Of a stretch of 14,623 nucleotides of DNA, positions 6,014 through 13,749 are shown one piece after another (positions within the stretch are counted from its first letter, which is position 1; every line of letters begins with the position of its first letter). A program made the translations under genes and the position numbers. This DNA comes from an uncultured Bacilli bacterium (GTDB taxonomy: Bacteria; Bacillota_I; Bacilli_A; RF39; UBA660): the NCBI GenBank assembly GCA_947623845.1, contig CANQHM010000029.1, positions 1 to 14,623 on the forward strand, in the 5' to 3' direction. The notes beneath the pieces are model-generated. The model had not been told where the DNA came from. It was given only the letters and a program-made list of their open reading frames with translations, and made no database searches.

Positions 6014-7402
6014 TTACTTAACAATTTTAAAGTAAAATTCGGTTCCTTTATTTAATTTAGAATTAACTCCATAAACAAAATTATGCTTTACTAAAATATT
6101 TTTAACGATTGCTAAACCTAAACCAGTACCAATAATATTACGTTTATGGTTTTTTTCATTTTTATAATATTTGTCCCAGATATGTTCTAGATCTTCTTTA
6201 CTTATACCTTTACCAGTATCTCTAATACTTACCGTATAATCTTTTTTATCTTCGGTAATAGAGATATAAACTTTTTTATCTTCTCCCGTATAATTAATAG
6301 CATTATTAATTAAATTATAGATTACTTGTTCTAAACGTTTTTTATCAGCTTTAATTAATACTTTATCAGGTAGATCAGTAATAAAGTTATAACTTTCTGT
6401 TTCTTTTACTAAGTCATATCTTTTTAGAATATCTTTAATAGTTTTTACTAAATCGAATTCTTCAATATTAAGATTTTCATATTCATTAGTTTGTAATTTA
6501 GATAATTCTAAAATATCATTTACTAAAATATTTAATCTATCTACTTCATCAATAATAATATTTAAGTTATCTTTCATTTTTACTTCGTCTTTATAACTAA
6601 TATCTCTAATCATTTCCGCATAAGCTTTAATCATAGTTAAAGGGGTTTTTAAATCGTGAGAAACATTTGCCATTAAATCCCGACGATATTCATCAACTTT
6701 TAAGACTTCTTCTTTTAAGTAATTTAGCGTATCACTTAATTCATCTAATTCTAATATACCATCATGAGTAAAGTTAATATTATAATTACCATCCGCTAGT
6801 TGTTTTGCATCTTTCGTAATTTTAGTGATGGGTTTGGATAATTTTTTCGATAAAAAGTAAGATATTACTACTGCTAATAAAATAGCAATAATAGTAACAT
6901 AGATAAATTGTCTTTGCATTAATAAACTATATTCGGAAACATTAGTTAAGACAGAATAAATATAGATAGTTCCAAAATCTAGTTTAACACTATAAAGATA
7001 TGATAATCTGTTATATCTAGGGTTCACTAATCTTATTTTAGATATTTGTTTAGAACTGGAATCTAGTTCTTGTTTAAAACTTTGAAGATATTTTTCTTTT
7101 AAAAGACAGCCAGGAGCCCGATCATTATAGTATTCACTATAACCTAGAGTATCAACATATTCAAGACATATATTATTATCAAAATTAATATTGTTAATAA
7201 CTTCGCCCATATCGTGACGATTGTTGTTGATAAGGGTGTTAGCAAGATTGTCTAAAGAATTAATTTGGTATTGTTCATAGAAGAAACCGAAAAGCAATAG
7301 TTGAAACAGTAACAAAACTAAAACAATGGAAATAGAGAATAAGACAAAATAAGTTAAAGTTTTAAAATTAATAGATTTAAACTTATCACTTTTGGTAGTC
7401 AA
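6014..7402 (-). CDS. Two-component sensor histidine kinase (PhoR/OmpR-partner type)
   Basis: Membrane sensor kinase of 462 residues that autophosphorylates on His and passes the phosphate to the adjacent response regulator. Layout: TM1 about 16-41, extracytoplasmic sensor region about 42-163, TM2 about 165-185, HAMP about 186-238, HisKA with the H box SHDLKTPLT (H249), and HATPase_c with N box NLINNA (363-368), G1 DTGKG (395-399), F-box region (W409) and G2 GTGLGL (425-430). No PAS domain. The sensor loop has only two Cys (C79, C99) and matches nothing I recognise, so the stimulus is unknown. It starts with TTG at 7402, preceded by AGGTAGG eight bases upstream, and overlaps the end of the regulator gene by 17 nt, so translation is probably coupled. 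Phosphate sensing is suggested only by the operator sites, not by the protein. Confidence 0.93.
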   Translation of the reverse strand: MTTKSDKFKSINFKTLTYFVLFSISIVLVLLLFQLLLFGFFYEQYQINSLDNLANTLINNNRHDMGEVINNINFDNNICLEYVDTLGYSEYYNDRAPGCLLKEKYLQSFKQELDSSSKQISKIRLVNPRYNRLSYLYSVKLDFGTIYIYSVLTNVSEYSLLMQRQFIYVTIIAILLAVVISYFLSKKLSKPITKITKDAKQLADGNYNINFTHDGILELDELSDTLNYLKEEVLKVDEYRRDLMANVSHDLKTPLTMIKAYAEMIRDISYKDEVKMKDNLNIIIDEVDRLNILVNDILELSKLQTNEYENLNIEEFDLVKTIKDILKRYDLVKETESYNFITDLPDKVLIKADKKRLEQVIYNLINNAINYTGEDKKVYISITEDKKDYTVSIRDTGKGISKEDLEHIWDKYYKNEKNHKRNIIGTGLGLAIVKNILVKHNFVYGVNSKLNKGTEFYFKIVK

Positions 7403-8048
7403 ATTTATAACCTACCTTTCTTACGGTCACAATAACATCACGGTATTCTCCTAAACTATTTCTTAAGGTTTTAATGTGGGTATCAACAGTACGGTCATCG
7501 CCATAAAAATCATAACCCCAAACATTTATTAAAAGTTGTTCTCTAGTTAAGGCGATACCTTTATTAGTAATTAAATATAATAGTAAGTCATATTCTTTAG
7601 GAGTTAGATTAATATTTTTATTTTTAATAGTTACAGTATGGGCAAGATTGTCGACGACTAAGTCCCCAAAAACATACTTATTTTCTTCTTTACTATTTCT
7701 TTTTAAAATCGCTTTAACTCGAGCCATTAATTCTTTAGGCGAAAAGGGTTTAGTAACATAATCATCAATACCAATATCAAAACCAATTAATTTATCATAT
7801 TCTTCTTTTCGGGCACTTAACATAATAGTAGGAATATCTTTTTGCTTTTTAATTTCTTTAATAGCTTGGTAACCATCCTTATTAGGCATCATGATATCCA
7901 TAATAATTAAATCAATATCATTATTTAACGCTATATCAACACCCTCATTACCATCTTTAGCTTCTAGGACATTATAATCTTCTAAAGTAAGATATTCTTT
8001 GATAACATTTCTTATTAATTCTTCATCATCAACAACTAATATAGTCAT
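7386..8048 (-). CDS. OmpR/PhoB-family response regulator
   Basis: Response regulator of 220 residues: receiver domain about 1-115 with acidic pair D8-D9, phospho-acceptor D51 (MDIMMP), a Ser/Ala switch position (LSA) and K in TKPFSP, then a winged-helix Trans_reg_C domain about 125-218 with LTPKEYDLLLYL and RTVDTHIKTLR. I place the start at ATG 8048, seven bases after AGGTG. The frame also allows a GTG at 8057, but that codon overlaps the Shine-Dalgarno sequence itself. The gene is the first of an operon with the kinase. The promoter in front carries two 11-bp-spaced TTCAYW repeats of the same type as the triple repeat downstream of the kinase, so autoregulation is likely. The target regulon is unknown; PhoP is a plausible name but not proven. 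Confidence 0.93.
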   Translation of the reverse strand: MTILVVDDEELIRNVIKEYLTLEDYNVLEAKDGNEGVDIALNNDIDLIIMDIMMPNKDGYQAIKEIKKQKDIPTIMLSARKEEYDKLIGFDIGIDDYVTKPFSPKELMARVKAILKRNSKEENKYVFGDLVVDNLAHTVTIKNKNINLTPKEYDLLLYLITNKGIALTREQLLINVWGYDFYGDDRTVDTHIKTLRNSLGEYRDVIVTVRKVGYKFDYQK

Positions 8049-8072
8049 ATGTATCACCTCTAATAATTATAT

Positions 8073-8102
8073 ATTATAACAAAATTGTGAAGATTAAATG
8101 AA
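8073..8102 (-). promoter_or_regulatory. Promoter of the two-component operon with direct repeats
   Basis: Perfect -10 TATAAT (8073-8078), no good -35. Instead, TTCACA (8086-8091) and TTCATT (8097-8102) lie one helical turn apart, the nearer one seven bases from the -10. A missing -35 with phased repeats fits an activator-dependent, self-controlled promoter. The 11-mer TTCATTTAATC here matches TTCACTTATTC near 5990 at 9 of 11 positions. Confidence 0.5.
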
Positions 8103-8123
8103 AAAAACTATATTTCTATAGTT
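8100..8123 (-). terminator. Intrinsic terminator of the YebC-family gene
   Basis: On the minus strand, stem AACTATA (8117-8123) / TATAGTT (8106-8112) with a four-base GAAA loop, followed by a run of seven T (8101-8107, partly in the stem). The stem overlaps the TAA stop at 8122-8124. It separates this gene from the two-component operon. Confidence 0.7.
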
Positions 8124-8838
8124 ATAAGTTAACATTATGGTAAATGTCTGTAACGTCTTCTACTTCATCTAGAAGATTATATAATAGTTTAAACTTTTCT
8201 AAGTCTTCACCCTCTAAAGTAACTTTATCTTTAGGGTACATTCCTACTTCATCAATTTCGTAATCAGGATTTGCAATAACACTTTCGATAGCATCTTTAG
8301 TGGCACTAGCGTTATTAGGATTTACGGATATTACGATAAGACCATTTTCATTCTCAAATGACACAGGTTCAATACCTTTATCTAATAAAGCCATTAAGAT
8401 ATCTTCTTCTTTATCAGATTTTACTCCAATAATGGCTAGATGATCATAATTATAAGAAACCGAATTAGTTACTCCTAAACTTTTATGAACTTTATTAAAA
8501 CAAGCTCTTACTTCCCCAACCGTACGATTTACGTTATCAGTTAAAGTTTTAATAATTAAGGTAGAAGAACCTGGACCAAATCCCTCATAAATAACAGTTT
8601 GGTAATCTTCGCCCCCTACTGTTTTAGCTTTTTCAATAGCTCTATTTATAATATCACTAGGGACTTCACTTTTCTTTGCTTTATCAACAATTCTTTTTAA
8701 AGGTACATTCATATCGACATCAGGAACTCCTGCCTTAGCAGCAAGATAGATTTCTTTTGCAAAAGTCGAATATGTTTTAGCTTTAATCGCCCCATTTTTT
8801 TGAATACTTGCTTTTCTTACTTCATAAGCTCTACCCAT
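8122..8838 (-). CDS. YebC/TACO1-family translation-associated protein (YeeN-like branch)
   Basis: A 238-residue protein of the YebC/PmpR/TACO1 family, full length. It begins MGRAYEVRKASIQKNGAIKA, the MGR-type start of the YeeN-like branch rather than the MAGHSKW start of classic YebC. Family landmarks follow: KEIYLAAKAGVPD (about 28-40), VPSDIINRAIEKA (about 59-71), YEGFGPGSS (about 84-92), TDNVNRT (about 100-106), SVSYNYD (about 126-132), and the C-terminal YHNVNL ending. YebC proteins were first annotated as transcription regulators; later work links the family to relief of ribosome stalling at proline-rich stretches. Cytoplasmic. It is a single-gene unit: own promoter with a cre-like palindrome, own terminator. 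GGTGAG sets the start at 8838. Confidence 0.92.
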   Translation of the reverse strand: MGRAYEVRKASIQKNGAIKAKTYSTFAKEIYLAAKAGVPDVDMNVPLKRIVDKAKKSEVPSDIINRAIEKAKTVGGEDYQTVIYEGFGPGSSTLIIKTLTDNVNRTVGEVRACFNKVHKSLGVTNSVSYNYDHLAIIGVKSDKEEDILMALLDKGIEPVSFENENGLIVISVNPNNASATKDAIESVIANPDYEIDEVGMYPKDKVTLEGEDLEKFKLLYNLLDEVEDVTDIYHNVNL

Positions 8839-8860
8839 AAGCTCACCTCTTTCTTTTAAT

Positions 8861-8889
8861 ATTATACTATAAACGTTTACTTTTGTCTT
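8861..8889 (-). promoter_or_regulatory. Promoter with cre-like palindromic operator before the YebC-family gene
   Basis: -35 AAGACA (8884-8889), 17-nt spacer, perfect -10 TATAAT (8861-8866). The spacer holds the palindrome TAAACGTTTA (8870-8879). The wider 14-mer at 8868-8881 matches TGTAAACGTTTACA, the ideal symmetric CcpA/LacI-family operator, at 12 of 14 positions. Binding there would block the promoter. Confidence 0.55.
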
Positions 8890-8890
8890 T

Positions 8891-8938
8891 AAAAAACTCT
8901 CTAAAAGAAAGGATTATTATACTACCATAAAGAGAGAT
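8891..8938 (-). terminator. Possible terminator after the patatin-like gene
   Basis: CTCTCT (within 8930-8938, in the last codons of the gene) can pair with AGAGAG (8897-8902), followed by TTTTTT on the minus strand. The stem is only six bp and the loop long (about 28 nt), so this is a weak call for the end of the tsaB-to-patatin operon. Confidence 0.4.
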
Positions 8939-9971
8939 TAGAAACAAATTTATAAACAATATTTTTATTTTTTAATTTTCTTATACTACGTATGACTTTA
9001 GGAACAGAATAAACATAATAATAGGTACTATGTTCTTTTTCTAAGACATATTCTAAGGCTTTAATGATAGTTTGTTTTTCGGTCTTGGTATTAAGTAATA
9101 ATTTTATACGAGTTAATGTACGTTTACTCGTGTTTTTAAGTAATTTATGATAGTATTTATCTTTTTTTCTTTTAAAACAAAATTTATAACCATCTAAATT
9201 TTTAATAACTCTTAAAGTATCATAATAACCCATTAAGATATTTTCACTAGTTTTTTGTTTACGAAGTTCTAGGACACTACCTAAACTACGAGATGGTTTA
9301 ATCGTAATTATTTTATTATCGCCCTTATCAATTTTTTTAGTAATACCAATACCATTAATTTTTACTTCATAGATTTCATCTAAATTTTTATCAAGTAACA
9401 TACTAGTAGGACATTTATCAAAGAAACCACCATCTAAATAATAATCATTATCAATAATTTTTTCTAATTTGAAGAAAGGTAGATAACAAGAAGCCATGAT
9501 GGAATCTACTACTAAACCCTCTTTAATATCTTTGGTATACATATAAGTAGGAACTAATTTGGTAAATTTTAGGGTTGCTAAACCAAAGTTAATTTTACTT
9601 TTACGTAAGCGTTTTTCATCAATTAGTTCACCAGCGACTTTTTTAATTTTTTCGGTAGGAACTCCGTGATTTATTAAAACGCTTCCTAGAGTATGTCTTA
9701 AACCTCTTATGGTTTTTAGAGAAAAACCTTGTTCATTAAAGGAATTAGTAAATTCTTTATCGAAATCTAGGAGTAAACCAACATCAATTTCTTTCCAAAA
9801 TTTAAGTAAAGCTTTTTCTTTACCACAGGCTAAGATGGCGGCGTTAAAGGCCCCGATAGAAGTACCGACGATATAGTTAAATTTCATATGACGATTTTTA
9901 AAAGCATAGTAAGCACCAATTTGGTAAGAACCTTTAACTCCCCCACCTTCTAAAACTAAACCTCTTTTCAT
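8922..9971 (-). CDS. Patatin-like phospholipase family protein
   Basis: Predicted lipid acyl hydrolase of 349 residues with a Ser-Asp dyad. The oxyanion loop is EGGGVKGSYQIG (8-19), the nucleophile elbow GTSIG puts Ser at 38, and the DGG motif puts the catalytic Asp at 180 (YYLDGGFFDKCP). The catalytic domain ends near residue 225. The remaining 120 residues are basic and rich in Lys/Tyr/Leu with no domain I recognise, perhaps a membrane- or partner-binding tail. No signal peptide, so it should act inside the cell on phospholipids. Its ATG overlaps the stop of the epimerase-like gene by four bases (ATGA), showing co-translation. The layout resembles RssA/YjjU-type bacterial patatins. The substrate cannot be told from sequence. 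Confidence 0.9.
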   Translation of the reverse strand: MKRGLVLEGGGVKGSYQIGAYYAFKNRHMKFNYIVGTSIGAFNAAILACGKEKALLKFWKEIDVGLLLDFDKEFTNSFNEQGFSLKTIRGLRHTLGSVLINHGVPTEKIKKVAGELIDEKRLRKSKINFGLATLKFTKLVPTYMYTKDIKEGLVVDSIMASCYLPFFKLEKIIDNDYYLDGGFFDKCPTSMLLDKNLDEIYEVKINGIGITKKIDKGDNKIITIKPSRSLGSVLELRKQKTSENILMGYYDTLRVIKNLDGYKFCFKRKKDKYYHKLLKNTSKRTLTRIKLLLNTKTEKQTIIKALEYVLEKEHSTYYYVYSVPKVIRSIRKLKNKNIVYKFVSNLSLW

Positions 9972-10924
9972 TTTTTCCTCTCTTTATCTTTTTTAAGACT
10001 TAAAGCAACAATAAAAGGTTTAGCTAAAAGTTTAGGAATAAATCTTTTGATTTTGCTTTCGTTATTTTCTAAATTAATATAATAATTTTTAATAGATGTA
10101 CCCCGATAGTTTAGGAGATCATCTAACTCATTATCTTCGTAATAGGTGCCATAGAAATTTTTATCAGCAAAAATATAAGATAGTAGGAAACGCACACTTA
10201 CACCGTGATAACGTAAGATTTGTTTTAAAAAATCACGATATGGCGTACGGCATTTTTCGCCCCCAGATAAAATATAAGTTTTTTTATTTAGTTCTTTTCT
10301 ATGATCAATACTTTTTACTAAAGCATAAGAAGCATCTAAAACATCGATTAACTCAACTTTACTACTTACTGGGGTGTTATACATTGGGCATTCGCCTTTA
10401 GGGTTACATAAGAAACCTGGGATGCGATAGATGGTATAGTTTTTTAAATTATTACGTATATATTCTTCAGCATTATATTTGGCTTTAGCATATAAATCGT
10501 GGGATTTAATATTTACTTCACTATTAACATTTACCATATCTTTAGTTTTACCATAAACAGTGGTCGTAGATGGATAGATTAAATATGCTTTAGGATTAAA
10601 AGCGATGATATTATCAACAATATTAACTGTTCCCTCATAATCGATGATGTCACATAATTCTTCTCTTATGTCCGCCATAGGAGGTATAACACCAGCAAGG
10701 TGGATAATAATATCGTGGGTTTTTACTAAAGAAGACACTAAATTTTCATCATTAACGTCCCCATAAACTAAATTAACCCGATGCTCATATTTTTTTAACT
10801 TTTTATAAGAACGAGTGTTACGAAGATCAAGTCCAGTGATTTCATATTTTCCTTCACTTAATAAATATTTTAAAACATACATTCCTAGAGTTCCAGCAGC
10901 TCCAGTTACTAATACTTTTTTCAT
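9968..10924 (-). CDS. NAD-dependent epimerase/dehydratase-like protein (extended SDR)
   Basis: A 318-residue Rossmann-fold protein of the extended short-chain dehydrogenase/reductase type. The nucleotide-binding glycines are GAAGTLG (8-14), an acidic residue ends beta-2 (D33 in LDLRN), AGV follows beta-4 (77-79), the catalytic Ser/Thr lie in YPSTTTVYG (117-125), and the active-site pair is Y145-x3-K149. The C-terminal substrate domain (from about 165) includes SGGEKCRTPYRDFL, typical of sugar-nucleotide epimerases. The last 25 residues are strongly basic. Sugar-nucleotide or other small-molecule reduction/epimerisation is expected, but the substrate is not evident. AAAGGAG precedes the ATG, 17 nt separate it from the ZIP gene, and it overlaps the patatin-like gene by four bases, so it is mid-operon. 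A link to envelope lipids or glycans is inference only. Confidence 0.88.
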   Translation of the reverse strand: MKKVLVTGAAGTLGMYVLKYLLSEGKYEITGLDLRNTRSYKKLKKYEHRVNLVYGDVNDENLVSSLVKTHDIIIHLAGVIPPMADIREELCDIIDYEGTVNIVDNIIAFNPKAYLIYPSTTTVYGKTKDMVNVNSEVNIKSHDLYAKAKYNAEEYIRNNLKNYTIYRIPGFLCNPKGECPMYNTPVSSKVELIDVLDASYALVKSIDHRKELNKKTYILSGGEKCRTPYRDFLKQILRYHGVSVRFLLSYIFADKNFYGTYYEDNELDDLLNYRGTSIKNYYINLENNESKIKRFIPKLLAKPFIVALSLKKDKERKK

Positions 10925-10941
10925 ATACTACTCCTTTAAAC

Positions 10942-11679
10942 TTATATAAATATCATAATTAATACAATAATTATACCTGATATTAAGCCATATTTGGTTT
11001 CTTTTAAATTAAAGTGATTGAAGATTTCTGGAAATAATTCTAAAATACTAATATATATTAACATTCCTATAGTAAGGGTGATAAGAACGCCTAAAACGAT
11101 TTCGGGTATGGCGGTATTACTTAGATAGATTATTAAGCCTCCTAAAAAGGCGGAGATGGTAAGTAAGATAATCATAAATAAAGATTTCTTTTTATTATTA
11201 CCAGTCGAACTAGATATTTCAATACCTAAAGGAATATTGTGAAGAGATACTGCACTCATCATTAATAAACCCGATTTTAAATCATTAATAGTGGTGGTAT
11301 AAATCGCAATACCTTCAATTAAGTTGTGTAAGAATAAAGCGATGGTAGTTACTAAACCAATATGGAATAAATGGCTAGTATGTTCTTTGTGATTTTCGCT
11401 ATGATGGTGATGTGGGATGAATAGGTCTAAGAGTTTTAAAAGAAAAATACCTATTAATGTGCCGATTAAGATTACTAAAGTGCGTTTAAAGGGAGTAAAA
11501 CTATTAAAAGAAGCAGTACACTCTGGTAATAAATCGAAAAATATTAAAGATAACATAATAGGAAAAGATAAAGATATGGCAAAAATAACAAACTTTTCTT
11601 TTTGTTTAATTAACTTTGTAATTATAAAACCAATTACAAAAGAGATACCTGAAATTAAAGATGTTATTAATCCCATCAT
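10942..11679 (-). CDS. ZIP-family divalent metal transporter
   Basis: Integral membrane protein of 245 residues with about eight hydrophobic segments, carrying the two ZIP signature helices: HNLIEG (118-123, TM4) and HNIPLG (147-152, TM5), whose His, Asn and Glu residues form the binuclear metal site. A His-rich cytoplasmic loop (90-106, with HHHH and further His) precedes TM4, the usual metal-sensing/binding loop. It is closest in pattern to ZupT/GufA-like bacterial ZIPs, which take up Zn2+ and often Fe2+ or Mn2+. AGGAGG lies seven bases before the first of two adjacent ATGs, which favours the start at 11679. It sits 38 nt after tsaD and 17 nt before the epimerase-like gene without promoter or terminator, so it is co-transcribed. 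TsaD is a metalloenzyme, so a metal-supply link is possible but speculative. Confidence 0.92.
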   Translation of the reverse strand: MMGLITSLISGISFVIGFIITKLIKQKEKFVIFAISLSFPIMLSLIFFDLLPECTASFNSFTPFKRTLVILIGTLIGIFLLKLLDLFIPHHHHSENHKEHTSHLFHIGLVTTIALFLHNLIEGIAIYTTTINDLKSGLLMMSAVSLHNIPLGIEISSSTGNNKKKSLFMIILLTISAFLGGLIIYLSNTAIPEIVLGVLITLTIGMLIYISILELFPEIFNHFNLKETKYGLISGIIIVLIMIFI

Positions 11680-11717
11680 AACGATTCCTCCTTATCAATA
11701 ATATCATAAATTAATTA

Positions 11718-12722
11718 TTAGTACAAATCTAAGTGACTACTAGCATTTAAATCATAAGTAGAAAATTGCTTTTGTAAGTATAAAGGGTATGCGGCGGCGC
11801 CGATCATTGAAGCATTATCAGTACAGTATTTGAAAGCAGGAACACTTAATTTGATGTTATGTTTTTGGGCCAGATTTTCCATTATACTTCTTAGGTGTTT
11901 ATTAGCAGAGACACCCCCAGCGATGATTAGTTCTTTTACGGGGTATTTAGTTAAAGCTAAATCTGTTTTGCGTTCTAGTTCTCCAAGCGCCGCATTTTCA
12001 AAAGAACAAGCTAAATCACGAGTATTTATTTCGTTACCTCTTTGGGTTTCATTATGAACAAGATTTATGACGGCACTTTTTAAACCACTAAAACTCATAT
12101 TTAAAGAACCATCGTCCATCATAGTAGGTAGTTTATAAGTAGGACGTCCCTCTTTCGCTAGTTTTTCAACATTAGGGCCCCCTGGGTATTTAAGACCTAA
12201 AACACGGGCAACTTTATCGTAGCACTCACCTACGGCATCATCTAGGGTACGACCTAATACTTTAAAGTCATAATCTTTATGCATTAATATTAAATCCGTA
12301 TGACCGCCACTTACCACTAAAGCAAGTAAGGGGTAGTTCATTTCATTATCAATATGATTAGCATAAATATGACCTGCTAGATGATTAACGGCGATTAAAG
12401 GCTTGTTATAAACTAAAGACAAGACTTTCGCACATTCAATACCAACTAATAAACTGCCATTTAAACCAGGGGCATAAGTAACAGCGATAGCATCGACGTC
12501 TTCCACTTTCATCTTGGCTTGTTTTAAAGTTTCTTCTAAAACCATAGTAATATTTTCAGCGTGCATGCGGCTTGCAATTTCTGGGACTACTCCCCCATAA
12601 TTAGCGTGTGTATCCATTTGGGTATTAACGACCATCGATACGACTTCGCAACCATTTTTTACAATCGCCATACTTGTTTCATCACAAGAAGACTCAATAG
12701 CTAAAATATATACATCTTTCAT
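11718..12722 (-). CDS. tsaD: tRNA N6-threonylcarbamoyltransferase TsaD
   Basis: Catalytic subunit of the t6A synthase, which transfers the threonylcarbamoyl group to A37 of tRNAs that read ANN codons; cytoplasmic and essential in most bacteria. The 334-residue length is normal. Seen in the sequence: ASKHA-fold start ILAIESSCDETS (6-17), HANYGGVVPEIASR (39-52), metal-binding H114 and H118 in NHLAGH, VSGGH (137-141), the ATP-binding region with GGVSAN (269-274), and D302 in CTDNASM, the third metal ligand. All key residues are present. The ATG overlaps the rimI stop by four bases, and GGTGAT lies at the right spacing. The order tsaB-rimI-tsaD is the classic Bacillota arrangement. Confidence 0.98.
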   Translation of the reverse strand: MKDVYILAIESSCDETSMAIVKNGCEVVSMVVNTQMDTHANYGGVVPEIASRMHAENITMVLEETLKQAKMKVEDVDAIAVTYAPGLNGSLLVGIECAKVLSLVYNKPLIAVNHLAGHIYANHIDNEMNYPLLALVVSGGHTDLILMHKDYDFKVLGRTLDDAVGECYDKVARVLGLKYPGGPNVEKLAKEGRPTYKLPTMMDDGSLNMSFSGLKSAVINLVHNETQRGNEINTRDLACSFENAALGELERKTDLALTKYPVKELIIAGGVSANKHLRSIMENLAQKHNIKLSVPAFKYCTDNASMIGAAAYPLYLQKQFSTYDLNASSHLDLY

Positions 12723-13120
12723 ATAATCACCTTTTTCATTGTTATTCCATCTATCCCCGCATAATAACCTTTTCTTATTCCCACTTTATTAAAACCATTT
12801 TGCAGATAAAACTTGATGGCGGTAGTATTATCCTCACAAACCTCTAGTAAGATTTCTTGAGGATTAAATTTTTCTAACTCTTTTAATAAGCTAGAACCAA
12901 TTCCTTGTTTACGAAATACTTCATTAACCACAATATCAACAATATCGATATAATCCGTAAATTTAAGAAAATGAAGAAAACCTACGACTTTATGATCTTT
13001 TTCGGCGACAAGGATGTGATTAGGTTCATCTAAATTATTTATAAAATAATCTTTATGAAGAGTTTTACCAAGTTTTAATATCTCCTCTTTATCTTCAAGA
13101 GTAAAATCTCTAATTAACAT
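12719..13120 (-). CDS. rimI: Ribosomal protein bS18-alanine N-acetyltransferase-like GNAT (RimI)
   Basis: GNAT acetyltransferase of 133 residues, a little short for RimI. The acetyl-CoA pyrophosphate-binding loop is RKQGIG (70-75), preceded by the beta-4 strand (IDIVDIVV). Motif B follows: EVCEDNTTAIKFYLQNGF (93-110). The C-terminal GYYAGIDGITM (118-128) matches the RimI-type ending that normally reads YY...EDA..M, with G-I-D-G here. RimI acetylates the N-terminal Ala of ribosomal protein S18; some relatives have broader N-terminal or lysine targets. The name leans on the position between tsaB and tsaD. It starts inside tsaB (11-nt overlap) with only a poor ribosome site, so it probably depends on translation of tsaB. 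Confidence 0.88.
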   Translation of the reverse strand: MLIRDFTLEDKEEILKLGKTLHKDYFINNLDEPNHILVAEKDHKVVGFLHFLKFTDYIDIVDIVVNEVFRKQGIGSSLLKELEKFNPQEILLEVCEDNTTAIKFYLQNGFNKVGIRKGYYAGIDGITMKKVII

Positions 13121-13664
13121 TAAGACCAGATATTCCTTTAATATATAGGGGATTTACCGCATGGGGATTTTCGGCGGGTTTATTTTTTAAATAAAGAGGG
13201 ATTTCTTCGTAAGAGATTTTTTCGGTTTCTAAGATTTCGTGAGTTTTTTTAAATTCTTGATATTCTAAATTACTATAATACTTAATATTATCTAAGTTTT
13301 TGCGCTCCGCAATAAATACACCATTATTTTCTCTTACAACTAAGTAAGGAGCAGTATTCCCAAGACTTGCTAGTTCTAAAGATGTTAAAGACTTTATTGG
13401 AATATTTAGGGTATAAGCAAGAGTTTTGGCAATAGTTACACATAATCTTATACCAGTAAAACTGCCTGGACCCTTACAAACATAAATTTCTTGTAAGTCG
13501 TGAACAGTTAAATTATTTTTCGTTAATAACTCTTGTAATAAAGGCATTATAAAAACACTATGATCTTTTTTTACTTCTTTATCAATTATAGATATTAAAT
13601 TGTCATCTTTATAAAGAGCAATAACAATATTTTTATAATGCGTATCAATAAACAAACTCCACAT
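13110..13664 (-). CDS. tsaB: tRNA t6A biosynthesis scaffold protein TsaB
   Basis: ASKHA-fold pseudo-enzyme that dimerises with TsaD and, with TsaE, supports t6A37 formation. Its 184 residues make it short against the usual 220-235. The diagnostic motif GPGSFTGIR lies at residues 65-73, followed by AKTLAY and IPIKSLTSLE. The N-terminus (LFIDTHYKNIVIAL) has the first beta-hairpin of the fold, with His in place of the frequent Ser. The C-terminal half is shortened and ends NPHAVNPLYIKG, the family's usual 'P.Y.R/K' close. AGAGG precedes the ATG. A promoter (13691-13696) and the tsaE terminator lie in the 59-nt gap upstream, so tsaB probably starts a new transcription unit. Confidence 0.93.
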   Translation of the reverse strand: MWSLFIDTHYKNIVIALYKDDNLISIIDKEVKKDHSVFIMPLLQELLTKNNLTVHDLQEIYVCKGPGSFTGIRLCVTIAKTLAYTLNIPIKSLTSLELASLGNTAPYLVVRENNGVFIAERKNLDNIKYYSNLEYQEFKKTHEILETEKISYEEIPLYLKNKPAENPHAVNPLYIKGISGLNVN

Positions 13665-13690
13665 ATTTAAAAACCTCTTTTTCTTTCGTT

Positions 13691-13699
13691 ATTATAGCA
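13691..13699 (-). promoter_or_regulatory. Extended -10 promoter of the tsaB operon
   Basis: TGCTATAAT on the minus strand: a perfect -10 TATAAT (13691-13696) with the TG extension one base upstream. The -35 region is a T run left by the preceding terminator and matches poorly, which an extended -10 can offset. It lies about 27 nt before the tsaB ATG. Confidence 0.55.
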
Positions 13700-13712
13700 C
13701 TTTTCCCTAAAT

Positions 13713-13749
13713 AAAAAAAGACTTTATAACACAGCGTTACATAAGTCTT
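13713..13749 (-). terminator. Terminator overlapping the 3' end of tsaE
   Basis: Stem AAGACTT (13743-13749 complement) / AAGTCTT (13718-13724), with an inner TAAC/GTTA pairing and TTTTTTT at the exit (13713-13719). The left arm and loop are the last tsaE codons and the stop lies inside the hairpin, so ribosomes finishing tsaE could affect its folding. Confidence 0.65.

Noticed and set aside
8049..8057. GTG start three codons upstream in the response regulator
   Set aside because: The GTG is part of the AGGTG Shine-Dalgarno sequence that serves the ATG at 8048.
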